64,000 bases of DNA from Metallosphaera hakonensis JCM 8857 = DSM 7519. Its GTDB lineage: Archaea > Thermoproteota > Thermoprotei_A > Sulfolobales > Sulfolobaceae. The position numbers and the translations under genes were made by a program. Under the pieces are notes generated by a model that was not told the origin of the DNA, searched no databases, and saw only the letters and a program-made list of their open reading frames with translations. Below, piece by piece: positions 16,955-26,402 of this stretch (position 1 is the first letter of the stretch; every line of letters begins with the position of its first letter). The DNA lies in assembly GCF_003201675.2 (NCBI RefSeq), contig NZ_CP029287.2, positions 434,001 through 498,000 on the forward strand. Direction: 5' to 3'.

Positions 16955-18239
16955 GAGAGTGTCCCGAACGCAAATAATTGAATAAAAATATCAAGAGAGA
17001 AATATAATATTATAAGATTTCAAGGATGAAATACAGTTATATCTTTCAGTGTAACTGAAGATCGATCTTATACTGTAAGACAAATTAACCAATTGTGGAG
17101 AAAAACAGAATTTTCAACATACCCCTCACTACCCCACTCGACTTGCTCGCTCGAGAAGTCAATGGGCGAGCTGAGTCTCGGGGACCCGAGACAGGACCGA
17201 GGTGTACATCGAGGAGTTGTAGATCAACGCGATGACGTAGACGAAGAGTTCGGTCATCTCCCTGTCAACCGCGTAGGGTCTCCAGTAGTTCTTCAAGAAG
17301 GTCCCGAAGAACTCCACGTGCCTCCTGAAACTGGGGAAGCCGATCAACCAGGTCGAGGACTTCCCCACGAATCCTCTGTCCACTACCTTGTAACCGCTTA
17401 GGAAGAAGTCGACCTCGTTGTCAGGGAAGTTGGCCAATTCAACCTGAATCTCGTGGATCAACATTGTGGGCGATATGGCTATGAATACCTTGAAGCCGAA
17501 GTAACTTCGATTCCTCTTCTTGGTGAACTGTCCCTTAAACCTCCTCCTTATCTTGCACTTCATGAATTGGTAGAGCCGGTCAGCTGCGTCCCTCAACTTC
17601 CCCTGCCTCAGTTCGAGCTCGAACTTCTTCTTCAAGGTCTCCCTGTTCCTCTTCCCGAAGGGGACCTCGATTATGAAGGAGTCCACAGCCCAAAGTTTCC
17701 AGACCTTCCCATATAACGCGCTGCTGGGCAGGTAGTCAGTTAGCGCGCTCAACTTCCCCTCCAACTCCTTTACATGTTCCTTGAAGGCCTCCTTGAACAC
17801 TTCCCTAAATCCCTTGGCCCTCCTGTGGATCTCCGACTTGGACTTGCACTCCCCTAGGAACCACCTTACCACCACGTCAGTCATGTAGAAGCTCCGCACG
17901 TTCCTGTAGGAACACCTCCACACGACCATGACTATCAACGCCCTCAACACGAAGTCATCTAGACGCGACAACACCTCCGACGTGACCAACATGTAGTTCA
18001 TCTTCACAAGAGTTTTATGCCACGATGACAAGTATTCGTAGGGAACCGTACCGTTGTAGTATTGTATCCACGGTTTCATATCTATCGGTATTACAACGTC
18101 CCGGTTCCCTATAAGTATTACGCGACCTTTAACGTCAAAAGAAAATTCAAAATTTCTCACCAATTTACCTTCTCTTTTGAATAATTCTCCATGAACTTGT
18201 ACATAGATTTATTCAATTATTTGCGTTCGGGACACTCTC
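16955..18239 (-). mobile_element. ISA copy 2 (1285 bp), left breakpoint of an inversion
   Basis: Complete, opposite in orientation to copies 1 and 3, with TCAA on both sides (16951-16954, 18240-18243). The left flank is ISB transposase and the right flank is the 25-bp tandem array, so the two flanks come from different insertions. See the inversion finding. Confidence 0.93.
17159..18163 (-). CDS. ISA transposase, copy 2
   Basis: 334-residue DDE transposase, identical in sequence to copies 1 and 3. The reading frame is intact and probably active. Catalytic motifs are as described for copy 1. Confidence 0.88.
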   Translation of the reverse strand: MVRNFEFSFDVKGRVILIGNRDVVIPIDMKPWIQYYNGTVPYEYLSSWHKTLVKMNYMLVTSEVLSRLDDFVLRALIVMVVWRCSYRNVRSFYMTDVVVRWFLGECKSKSEIHRRAKGFREVFKEAFKEHVKELEGKLSALTDYLPSSALYGKVWKLWAVDSFIIEVPFGKRNRETLKKKFELELRQGKLRDAADRLYQFMKCKIRRRFKGQFTKKRNRSYFGFKVFIAISPTMLIHEIQVELANFPDNEVDFFLSGYKVVDRGFVGKSSTWLIGFPSFRRHVEFFGTFLKNYWRPYAVDREMTELFVYVIALIYNSSMYTSVLSRVPETQLAH

Positions 18240-18382
18240 TCAACAGTGAGTAACACGTTATACCTCAACAGTGAGTAACACGTTATACCTCAACAGTGAG
18301 TAACACGTTATACCTCAACAGTGAGTAACACGTTATACCTCAACAGTGAGTAACACGTTATACCTCAACAGTGAGTAACACG
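18240..18382 (+). repeat. 25-bp tandem array (5 full units and one partial)
   Basis: Five perfect head-to-tail 25-bp units starting at 18240, 18265, 18290, 18315 and 18340, and an 18-base partial unit at 18365-18382. Each unit begins TCAACAGTGAGTAACACG and ends TTATACC. There are no spacers, so it is not CRISPR. Two more partial units survive at 27966-27979 and 28193-28215. The array was originally continuous with these before IS insertion and inversion. Confidence 0.95.
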
Positions 18383-18609
18383 AAGTTTTCCAGAGCAAGA
18401 TTCAGATTAAGGCGGCCGTGTAAAGGACAACCGTGATTCTCCTTATAGATTTCGCTTAATGCATATTTAATTGTCTCAAAACCATAATTGGTGTACAACA
18501 CAGTTAAGCAAATGCTTATAGAATTTAAAAGCTCTACCTTTAACTTAGTTAAACGAGGAATCTCAAAAATTAATGAATAATTCTTTATAGAAAAGTAAAA
18601 AACTCCCAT
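18383..18609 (-). CDS. Possible small gene, C-terminus runs into the tandem array
   Basis: Starting at an ATG at 18609, divergent from the permease gene, the frame encodes about 76 unique residues (MGVFYFSIKNYSLIFEIPRL, later NYGFETIKYALSEIYKENHG) and then terminates within the first repeat unit (ENFVLLTVEV). No family recognised. The array may have replaced the original C-terminus. AT-rich codon use differs from the GC-richer neighbours. Reality of the gene is uncertain. Confidence 0.4.
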
Positions 18610-18625
18610 TATTGCAATTGTATTG

Positions 18626-20051
18626 ATGGATGAGAAAAAGAGTTTAGAAAACGAAGGTAAACGAGATCTGAAAAGAGGCGTGCTGGGAACCTGGTTAGTT
18701 GCAAGTTACAGTATAGCAGCCAACGCTCCTATTGCAGTGGCTACCCTTTACTTTGTAGGCATTGCGGGAATAGCCGGCGGAGCTATGCCGTTAGTAATTC
18801 TGCTCTCCTATCTGATCTATGCCACCACATTGATAGTAGTCTATGAGTGGAGCAAAGACGTGGCGTCATCCTATAGTTACGTGGCCATTATGAAAAAAGG
18901 ATTAGGGAGCAGTCTAGCTTCATTTACAGTGGGATATGGTTACATCTATCAATATCTTGTGGCTGGTTCCGCAGGATTCGGAATACTGGGACTGGCCTCT
19001 TTCCTTTATTTGATATCGCCCAGTATAGCGTCATCCATGCCATGGCTATGGGCTGTTATAGCCACTATTGTCACACTTGAGGTCACATTGGTAATGTGGC
19101 TAGGAGTGAAACCTGGCGGTCTTCTCAATTTGGCTATAGGGTTAATATCAATCGGTTTTCTGATCCTGACTTCCATAGTTCTCATAATTTATTGCAGGCA
19201 CTAAAAATAGCATTGAGCCTTTCACCGCAGGACCCATTAATAATGATTGGACCCTGGTACTTGTATCCATGATCTTCGGAATAACTACTTTTGGAGGTGC
19301 AACCACGCCAATTGGAGTCGCCGAAGAGGCAAAGGTACCCAAGAAGACTATGCCTAGGGCTCTCCTTTTGGGATTTGCAGTCCTTGGAATAGGACTGATA
19401 CTTAACTCTTATGCGCAGACCGTAATTTACGGTATCTCGAATATGTTTAACTACGCTTCGCTTCCGGATCCCATGATTATTATTTATAGTAAATACTTTA
19501 ATTCTATAATAGTAGACGTATTAATTATCCTCGTCGTTTTCATGTTCAATTCGTCTACTATAGCCTTCGCTACTAGCGGAAGCAGAATGATATACGGAAT
19601 GGCCAGAGACGGAGTGTTATATCCCAGGGAGTTCTCAAAGGTTAATCGGCACGGTGTACCTGGAAACGCCATAGTTCTCACAGGCGCAATAGCAGGAGGG
19701 CTTAGTTTAATAGCTGGTTACATTTTAGGTCCGCTGGAGGCAAGCATATTTCTAATAACCTTCGGTTCATTTTACGTTGCTTTAGGACATCTTTTTGCTG
19801 CCCTAGCGTTAATGAGACATAAGATAAAGATAAGCAATCCAAACGTGTTAAGGCACTTGATAATACCCGTCGTATCCATTGGGGCATATATAGCTACAAT
19901 ATATTTTGGAACATATCCAGCTCCAGCTTTTCCGCTAAACATCGCAGTTTACTCCGCATGGGTAGTATTGGCACTTCATGGGTTAGCTTATTATATTATA
20001 AAGAGAAGAAATCCTGAGAAGATTAGTAAATTCGGTGAATATAGCCTCTAA
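18626..20051 (+). pseudogene. APC-family amino acid permease, frameshifted
   Basis: Two frames, 18626-19190 and 19191-20051, together encode about 475 residues, the normal length for an APC transporter. About 12 hydrophobic segments are visible, beginning GTWLVASYSIAANAPIAVA and continuing after the break with FGITTFGGATTPIGVAEEAK, a conserved APC helix. Removing one T in the run at 19188-19190 restores VLIIIAGTKNSIEPF. Start is ATG 18626. It heads a same-strand cluster with an FAD oxidase, a DUF1177 protein and an M20 peptidase, suggesting uptake of an amino acid or acyl-amino acid. Confidence 0.85.
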
Positions 20052-20472
20052 AACTGAATCATTTTCTATTTTATCATCTTATAACAGATCTAGTTTCCCT
20101 CTAATCTGTCATAGTGGTATGAATTTAGAGGAGGCTATGTGGGAAGTGCTCTAAACCGGGCAAAATCTTGATATAGTGAACGTTTAACACTCAAGAGCGT
20201 AATGACCTAGAATGTAGCCTGTGGGAAGATAGGTAAAGTCATGATTTAGTCATGGAATGAGAACTGTTCTTTTAAGGCAAACAAATGAATTTGTATCATT
20301 ATTGCATTGGCGTCTCACTGTTACACCTAATGGGGCTTAAACTCTTGAAGCGAGAGATACACTCTATTGAGTATCTTTCCCACTAAGCCAAAGTACCATC
20401 AACTTTACCCTGAAATATTTTACACTGTTAAAGGGAATTCTTTAATACAAATTAACTCATTATTAATGTAGC
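20052..20472. other. Intergenic, promoter of the FAD-oxidase operon
   Basis: About 420 bases without a coding frame. A TATA-like TTTAATACAAATT (about 20440-20452) lies 25-30 bases before the ATG at 20473. No repeats or RNA genes seen. Confidence 0.45.
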
Positions 20473-21702
20473 ATGGAATCGTTAGTGAAAGAGTTAGAAA
20501 AAGAATTTGGCTCTCGCTTTGTCACCAAACGTGAGATCATCGATCAGTACTCCAGCTCCCCTTATCTAGTTTCACCAATATTATCGAAAATGGGTAAGAG
20601 GATTTTAGGAGTTGTGATACCTGAGGATGTTGAGGAAATCAAGCACGTCCTGGAGTTCTGTGATCTTAACAAAGTTCCACTTCTAGCCAGGGGAGCAGGT
20701 ACATCAACCATAGGCCAGGTTTTACCAATAACTCAGTCCATTGTCCTGGATATACAGAAGTTGAATAAAACTCTGGAGTACGATAAAACACTTAAGATAT
20801 CCCCTGGGGTTAAGGTACTTTCGGCTCTCAACTACCTTCGAAAGAGAGGGAAGGAGCTTCAGGTTTACCCAAGCAGTTTCTACATCTCTACTCTGGGAGG
20901 GTACATAGCAGGAGGGGATGTAGGAATAGGTTCATTTCAATACGGATACCATTTTCATAACGATGGAGTGAAGGCCGTGAAGGTCATGGGTACAACGGGA
21001 AGTCTAAATCTAGTCGGTGATAAGACCCTAGCGGTTTCACAGGCAGCCGGAACAACCGGAATAATTACAGAGGCTGAGCTCTCAGTTATCGATTACGAGG
21101 ATTGGAAAGATCAATTGATCAGGACCGAAGATATTGGAGAAGTCGTCAAGCTCCTTAAGGTATTGGAAAAGGACAAACAAAGCATAAGGAGAATTACGGT
21201 AGAAGATAGGGAGACACTTTCGTTGGTAGCAAAGGATAGGGTATTTGCGGGAAAATGGAACGTAATAGTCTCTAGTACCAAGAGTTACGGTGAAGAGGTA
21301 GAAATGAAATTTTTGGACGAACTAGCGTTCGCTGCGGTCTATGTGACAATGAGCAAGCTGACTGGCTTCTCAGACTACTTTTACGAAGTCAGACTTCTGT
21401 CTTTGGAGAGTTTCCTAAGAGTTGTTGGTCAAGTGAAGGATATTCTGGGTCCAAAAGTGCTGATACATGGAGACGTGATGACCTTGAGGGGAGAAACCAT
21501 AGTGTACACCGTGTTCATATCCGATAGATCCAATTTTGAAATAATAGATTCCATCATGCTAAAAGAAGGTATCCCCTTCGAGATTCACTCTCTAGTAGTG
21601 AACGACAGGGTAGATGAAGAATATAGATTAGAATTAATGAAGAAATATAAGAAAATAATAGACCCTCATAATATTCTGAACCCTGGGAAGTTGAGAGAAT
21701 GA
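20473..21702 (+). CDS. FAD-linked oxidase/dehydrogenase (GlcD/VAO type)
   Basis: 409 residues. The FAD_binding_4 (PCMH) domain has the pyrophosphate loop ARGAGTSTIGQ (residues 72-82) and the second FAD-contact segment STLGGYIAGGDVGIGS (about 143-158). The C-terminus ends with IIDPHNILNPGKL, the standard VAO-family close. Such enzymes oxidise 2-hydroxy acids or related substrates, passing electrons to the membrane or a partner. The cap is shorter than in bacterial GlcD (about 500). Its stop overlaps the next start by 4 bases (ATGA), so the three genes are translationally coupled. Confidence 0.85.
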   Translation: MESLVKELEKEFGSRFVTKREIIDQYSSSPYLVSPILSKMGKRILGVVIPEDVEEIKHVLEFCDLNKVPLLARGAGTSTIGQVLPITQSIVLDIQKLNKTLEYDKTLKISPGVKVLSALNYLRKRGKELQVYPSSFYISTLGGYIAGGDVGIGSFQYGYHFHNDGVKAVKVMGTTGSLNLVGDKTLAVSQAAGTTGIITEAELSVIDYEDWKDQLIRTEDIGEVVKLLKVLEKDKQSIRRITVEDRETLSLVAKDRVFAGKWNVIVSSTKSYGEEVEMKFLDELAFAAVYVTMSKLTGFSDYFYEVRLLSLESFLRVVGQVKDILGPKVLIHGDVMTLRGETIVYTVFISDRSNFEIIDSIMLKEGIPFEIHSLVVNDRVDEEYRLELMKKYKKIIDPHNILNPGKLRE

Positions 21703-22589
21703 TGCTCAAAACACTCATGGAAGTCATGGACTTAATAGAGTCGAGAGATCCTGTAGATAAAATCAGATCTAAAATCGAGGGAAGGATAAAATATGAGGAG
21801 AAGGCGGTTCAGGATGTTACCTTTATTAAGGCCCTTTATGACGGCGGAGGAGAAAATGTTGAAATTTTAGGAAGGCTGGGAGCAATTCAAATGTCTGGCG
21901 TAAGCAAGGGGTTGGTTTCTGACGCAGATGGAGCCATAGTGACTTTGACTACCCTCCTTGAGCTACTGAACTTAAGGGATAAGGGAATAGAACTCAAGGT
22001 GAACGCATCGTTCGTCACGAACCTATCCATGAAGGCTAGTTTAATTCCCCATTCCCCGTTCAAGTTCATGGTCCCCCCAGTGGGATTAGATGACGCTTTG
22101 AAGATTGAGGTAGATCCAAAAGCTTCAATCATCTTATCAATTGACTCCACCAAGGGGAACAGGTTAGTGAAGTTCGACGATTTCGCGTTAACACATGTAA
22201 TAAAGGATGGGTATATCCTAAAGTTACATGATAATCTTATCGATGTATACAATAGGGTTACCGAACATGAGATTTACATGGTGCCCTTAACTTCTGGAGA
22301 TCTAACACCGTTAGACTGCGACGTATATCACATTAGTACACTGGTTTCACCATGGCTATACACCAGCTCTCAGGTAATAGGATTGGCCACGGTCTCACCT
22401 CGAATGATACCAGGCTACGATACCGGAGTTACCAATCTTAACATGCTGGAACACGCATCTAGATTTACCTTGGAATTCCTTAAATACGTGGAAAATGGGG
22501 GAAAGGTTTACAACGAGAAAGAATTGGAGGAATTGGAGAGAAGGGTTGGCCAGTCTAGCTTAAGAAAAGTGCAAAGGATGACATCATGA
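21699..22589 (+). CDS. DUF1177 family protein
   Basis: 296 residues. Recognisable DUF1177 features: GRLGAIQMSGVSKGLVSDAD, then PVGLDDALKIEVDPKASIIL, SIDSTKGNRLV, and a late SPRMIPGYDTGVTN. The family is found beside racemases, hydantoinases and amidohydrolase-type genes in bacteria but has no established activity. The conserved D, K and N residues suggest an enzyme. It overlaps both neighbours by 4 bases (ATGA junctions), so it very likely shares their pathway. Confidence 0.75.
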   Translation: MMLKTLMEVMDLIESRDPVDKIRSKIEGRIKYEEKAVQDVTFIKALYDGGGENVEILGRLGAIQMSGVSKGLVSDADGAIVTLTTLLELLNLRDKGIELKVNASFVTNLSMKASLIPHSPFKFMVPPVGLDDALKIEVDPKASIILSIDSTKGNRLVKFDDFALTHVIKDGYILKLHDNLIDVYNRVTEHEIYMVPLTSGDLTPLDCDVYHISTLVSPWLYTSSQVIGLATVSPRMIPGYDTGVTNLNMLEHASRFTLEFLKYVENGGKVYNEKELEELERRVGQSSLRKVQRMTS

Positions 22590-23734
22590 AAGTTGTCAAG
22601 ATGTTGGAGGAATTAGTTCAAATAGAAACCGTAAATCCACCAGGAGAGAGATATCTGGAATTCATATCTGTAGCTAAGGACTTCTTCTCTGATCTTGCAT
22701 TTCAAACTCAAATCGTGAATATACCACAAGATTTCATGGATAGAAACTACATTTATTCCCCCTTACATAAGGGGAACGAAAGAGCTATAGCGGTGATGAG
22801 GAATGGTTCCGAGCCAAAGTTACACTTCAATTTCCATTATGACGTTGTTCCCCCCGGTGACGGCTGGGTTACGGATCCCTTTAAGCTAAAGGTTATCGAC
22901 GATAGGGCATATGGAAGAGGAACTTCAGATATGAAAGGGGCACTCGTAAGCCTCTACGGCGCACTTTCCAATTTCAATGATCTACCCATAGAGATCGCTC
23001 TGGTACCAGATGAAGAAAGTGGAGGAATCGGAACACGGTATCTCACCGAAGAGTTCAGAGCTAGACCGGAGAGAGTGATAATGGGGGAACCGAGTTTCCC
23101 TAACGTTTACGTGGGTCATTTCGGTATAATTAGAGGAATGGTGAAAGTGTTCGGTAAGCAAGTTCACGCTAGTAAGGCTAGGGAGGGGAGAAATGCGTTT
23201 CTGGAGGCGTCTAGGTTCGCTCTTGAAATATGGAAAAGGTATTCTAACAGAAGGATTGAATTGAACCCCTCCTTTGAGGGTGAACCTACAGTTAACTTGG
23301 GAGGATATGTTGTGGGCTCAACAAGCGATGGCGTTGTACCAGGTTCATTCGGGTTCAGTTTCTACAGGAGCGTCTCTCCCATAAACGATCAGGGTCCAGA
23401 ATTTGACAGGAAGATCCTTGAGGACATAGCCAGAGAATTGGGAATAGAGTACGAATTTGAAGTGAAGTCTTACGTTCCTGGCTCAATGACAAATACAAAT
23501 TCTGAGACCTTACGTAGACTGGAAAGCTGCGTGAAGTTAAAGATCAACTGGGAACCAAGAAAGGTAGTAACCAATATAAGGTACGATGGAGTGTTCTATA
23601 GAGGGGCAGACGTTGTGAACTTTGGTCCCGGAGAACCTGACCAGGCTCACGTACCAAACGAATCCGTGAGCTTGAGAAATGTAGAGAAAGTTGCTGAGGT
23701 ATACGAATGCGTCATGAGAGAGACACGTTCATGA
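22586..23734 (+). CDS. M20-family metallopeptidase (ArgE/DapE/acylase type)
   Basis: 382 residues. Metal ligands are in place: H84 and D86 in FHYDVVPPGDGW, D115 in GRGTSDMKGA, E143/E144 in PDEESGG, a GEPS motif and the late histidine in DQAHVPNESV. These enzymes remove N-acyl groups from amino acids or cleave dipeptides. As third gene of a coupled operon behind a permease and an FAD oxidase, it probably releases the amino acid that the oxidase or DUF1177 protein then handles (inference). Confidence 0.88.
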   Translation: MKVVKMLEELVQIETVNPPGERYLEFISVAKDFFSDLAFQTQIVNIPQDFMDRNYIYSPLHKGNERAIAVMRNGSEPKLHFNFHYDVVPPGDGWVTDPFKLKVIDDRAYGRGTSDMKGALVSLYGALSNFNDLPIEIALVPDEESGGIGTRYLTEEFRARPERVIMGEPSFPNVYVGHFGIIRGMVKVFGKQVHASKAREGRNAFLEASRFALEIWKRYSNRRIELNPSFEGEPTVNLGGYVVGSTSDGVVPGSFGFSFYRSVSPINDQGPEFDRKILEDIARELGIEYEFEVKSYVPGSMTNTNSETLRRLESCVKLKINWEPRKVVTNIRYDGVFYRGADVVNFGPGEPDQAHVPNESVSLRNVEKVAEVYECVMRETRS

Positions 23735-23790
23735 ATTTTAGTGGCACAATTATCCTCATCCAGACCTTGAACTAATTCGTGGGATAAAAA

Positions 23791-23931
23791 GGTGTTATTT
23801 CCAATTCGTCACCTCTTTCTGACCGTGATTAAATAAGTCAGACGGATTGAAATTCCTTAGCTTGGAGGATCTAGGCATCGTTGAAATCCGTTTTGGAGTG
23901 TAGTAGAGTCAATGATAGCGATCAAATCAGT
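23791..23931 (-). repeat. 140-bp dispersed repeat, copy 2
   Basis: Inverse copy of 14612-14752. Starts GGTGTTATTTCCAATTCG and runs through a highly conserved CTTGGAGGATCTAGGCATCG core. Non-coding in its present state. The rest of 23735-24079 is AT-rich with nothing recognised. Confidence 0.75.
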
Positions 23932-24079
23932 ATGGGGATCTCATTCTTATGAGATAAATGAGGATATTACTTAGATTGAATTTGATCGGTATTATTCAAA
24001 TATCATGATATATATTTTGTGAAAATAATTGCTAATAAATCAGTTTAGTATTCTGAAGATTAAATATATAGAATTAATT

Positions 24080-25386
24080 TCACGTAGCTGGGAGGAGATG
24101 CATGGGGTTAGCTGAGGTTGAGGGGAATGAGGTCTTCACTTCACGTAACGCGAGTTCCTGTTTCGCTCTTACCTCTCGGTCCAGGAGGTTCGAGAGGGAG
24201 ACCGAGAACTCCCATAACTTGACCTTCCTCCAAGAGCGGATCATGAGACGTTCAAGAGAAAATAGGAGAGGAGGACGAGGACCAGTTCCTTCCTCACTAG
24301 TACTTCCGAAAAGTTTAAAATATTCTGTAATGATCTAGAAGAATGGAAAATTTAGTAGGGGCTTGCAAGATGGAAAAGGACGTTAAGGTGAGGGAGAATG
24401 AGGCTTCCGTGTATAGATGTGTAAGAAACGTCGTTTTCAGGTAAAGTACGCAACTATAATTGATAGTCCCAAAATACTTGGGGCTAGATAAAATTGAGTG
24501 TTCATAACTTTCCGGAAATACTAACGTCACAGGTCCTGGTCCTGATCCTGAGCTCCTCAAGGGAGCGGAAGGCGTTCTCCACTCCCCACCTCTCCCTGTA
24601 CGTCTCTGCCAACGCTATGGCACCGTGAAGGTCGGTCTCCCTCCTCACGAGGAAGGCGACGATCTTGCCGTCTCCCTTCCTCAGGACAATGAGGTAAGCT
24701 CCGGTCCAGTGTCTCACGCAGAGGAAGCCCGTGTACCTAACTTCGCCGAGGCTCACGTTCACGTCCTGCAACATCCCCACGTACTTCTTGTACATCTGGG
24801 CCTTCGCAATAACGAAGTCTAAGCCCAACTCCAAGAGGAACTTGATCACCTCATTCACAAACTCCCTGTCCGCGAAGACCATGACGAGTCTCAGCCTGTC
24901 CTCCTTCAACTCCCTCACGATTACCTCCATCACCGCCTTGAAACCCTCAGCTACGTTCTTCACGGTCACGGGGATCACGTCCAGGAAGCTCCTCTTCCTC
25001 CCCAGGAGAAAGATCGCGGCTTGAACGAGTCCCCACGACGTCCCCTTAGTGGGCTTTATCCTGCTCAAGAGGCTCTTGTTACCGTGGTACTGGGGTATGG
25101 CGTGGAAGTCCACCGCTACCTTCCTGTCCCTGACCTCCCTCAACCTCCTCCTCCCCAACTCCCTCAATGCCTCCCTCACGTCCTCAACTTCAACGCGGTT
25201 CAGTCTCAGTGCACGTCTCCCCTCGTTCCCCAACCTGCTCAGGTAGCTCCCCATCGCCTTAAACAAGGCACTGAGGAGCTCCTCAGGGAAAAGCATTTTA
25301 GCGAGGACCGCGTAAATTACCTTGAGGGCGGACCTGGCGAAATCCCAGTTGAACTTCGCCAGTTTCGTTTGATTCACCCGTTTCAT
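24080..25386 (-). pseudogene. ISH3-type transposase interrupted by a MITE and frameshifted
   Basis: The first 290 residues are intact: D in VAVDFHAIPQYHG, TKGTSWGLVQAA, D in VMVFADREF and E in YRERWGVENAFRSLEELRIR, typical of ISH3/IS4-like transposases. After TRTCDV the 226-bp MITE at 24298-24523 interrupts the frame. Excising it with one copy of its 2-bp duplication gives CDVRKELVLVLLSYFLLNV. A second lesion (about 24243) shifts the frame, after which MIRSWRKVKLWEFSVSLSNL follows to a stop at 24080. Confidence 0.8.
24298..24523. mobile_element. 226-bp MITE, copy 1
   Basis: Termini TAGTACTTCCGAAAAGT and (read inward) TAGTATTTCCGGAAAGT. Flanked by AC on both sides (24296-24297, 24524-24525). 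Almost identical to 35289-35514. Inside a transposase gene whose frame it breaks. Shares terminal sequence with the 68-bp elements, so both are probably moved by one transposase. Confidence 0.9.
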
Positions 25387-25463
25387 ATGTTCAGGTTCGC
25401 CCTCGCGTATACAAACTTTTCTCCAGAAATTCCCATCCTCTCAACTTTTTCTGGATTTCACTC

Positions 25464-25491
25464 ATCTCGTTTTTTACGCGAAAAACGAGAT
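25464..25491. other. Perfect 11-bp hairpin upstream of the ISH3-type gene
   Basis: ATCTCGTTTTT and AAAAACGAGAT are perfect complements around a 6-base loop (TACGCG). It lies about 80 bases before the transposase start. It may be an IS end structure or a terminator for minus-strand transcripts from 25533. Confidence 0.5.
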
Positions 25492-25532
25492 TCCCATACT
25501 GAAGTAAGAGAAGAGTTAATATGTTGAGACAA

Positions 25533-25814
25533 TTAACATTCTTCTATTGATGAAATTTCTCCTTTAATTAATTTAATCGCACATTCTAAACCTCTCTGAG
25601 TTAATTGATAAGTAGTAGTCCCTCTTGTAGGGTGTAATGTAATTAGTCCTCTTTTAATCAGTTCTTTAATACACCTCCTTACATCTCCTCTTAAATGTCC
25701 TGGAAACCTCCTCAATACTGCCTCTAAGGGAATGTGAGCAGATAATGAACCGTTGGAAGCATCATAAACTGCTACTAGTATTGCGTTAAGTGTCTCGATA
25801 CTACATTTAGCCAT
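25533..25814 (-). CDS. Small winged-helix DNA-binding protein
   Basis: 93 residues. The C-terminal half reads as a winged helix: HIPLEAVLRRFPGHLRGDVR, then RCIKELIKRGLITLHPTRGT with a recognition helix and a TTTYQLTQRGLE wing. The gene is divergent from the AbrB-like gene at 25877 with about 60 bases between the starts, so it may control that shared promoter region. AT-rich codon use contrasts with the GC-rich transposase next door. Confidence 0.65.
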   Translation of the reverse strand: MAKCSIETLNAILVAVYDASNGSLSAHIPLEAVLRRFPGHLRGDVRRCIKELIKRGLITLHPTRGTTTYQLTQRGLECAIKLIKGEISSIEEC

Positions 25815-25876
25815 TTTCTGCTAGAATCATTTTATTCATAACAAGATTTATAAGTTTTTGGTAGAAAGTGATAATC

Positions 25877-26158
25877 ATGGAAAGCAAACAATTAGAAAAG
25901 GAAGTAGTTTTCGTAAGTAAGGTTTCCGTAACTAAGAGCAAGAAAAATGGTAAGGAGTATATTACTTACAGGATAACTATTCCTATGGAGAAGGCTAAGG
26001 AGTTGGAATTAAATGACGGAGATTATTTATTAATTAAAGCTAAGAAGGCTAAATGGTATCATCTCTTAAATTGGGAGGAGATGAAGAACGTTTACAACAT
26101 GTTACCGGAGGAAATAAAGAAGGAAGTTGACGAACTGAAAAGGCGGATGGGAGGGTAG
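25877..26158 (+). CDS. AbrB/SpoVT-like small DNA-binding protein
   Basis: 93 residues from the ATG at 25877, chosen because TTTATAAG lies about 25 bases upstream. The middle part YITYRITIPMEKAKELELND, followed by GDYLLIKAKK, is the swapped-hairpin AbrB pattern (strand, PxxxAxxLxLxxGD, strand). The C-terminus is a charged helix (EEIKKEVDELKRRMGG). Antitoxins and transition regulators use this fold. The partner may be the divergent winged-helix gene. Confidence 0.65.
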   Translation: MESKQLEKEVVFVSKVSVTKSKKNGKEYITYRITIPMEKAKELELNDGDYLLIKAKKAKWYHLLNWEEMKNVYNMLPEEIKKEVDELKRRMGG

Positions 26159-26226
26159 TGGTGTTTCCCTCGACTAGCCCCAATGATTTAAGGGGGAATT
26201 ACTTTTACTTGTTATATGAAAACGTG

Positions 26227-26322
26227 TTAGAGGTTAGATATAGGACTTTTCTTGCTTAACAATAATGCTTTTTTAATCAGCTCGTAATCAATCTTCTCCT
26301 TCCTTATAGCTTCAATTAAATT
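26227..26322 (-). pseudogene. Truncated C-terminal gene fragment next to ISB
   Basis: The minus strand encodes NLIEAIRKEKIDYELIKKAL followed by LLSKKSPISNL and a stop. It looks like the helical end of a small protein cut off by the ISB end at 26325. The matching upstream part is not found in the window. Confidence 0.35.
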
Positions 26323-26402
26323 ATAGCAGTTGTTCTATTTTCCCTCGGTAATACGGAATTCATGATACTACCGAAAAAGTTTTTAGATTGATGTCTTGTT
26401 GA

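Noticed and set aside
16418-16981. Long plus-strand frame across the ISB middle part
   Set aside because: It is the shadow of the transposase coding sequence on the minus strand.
18240-18382. 25-bp repeats as a CRISPR array
   Set aside because: Units are directly adjacent with no spacers, and the unit does not resemble Sulfolobales CRISPR repeats.
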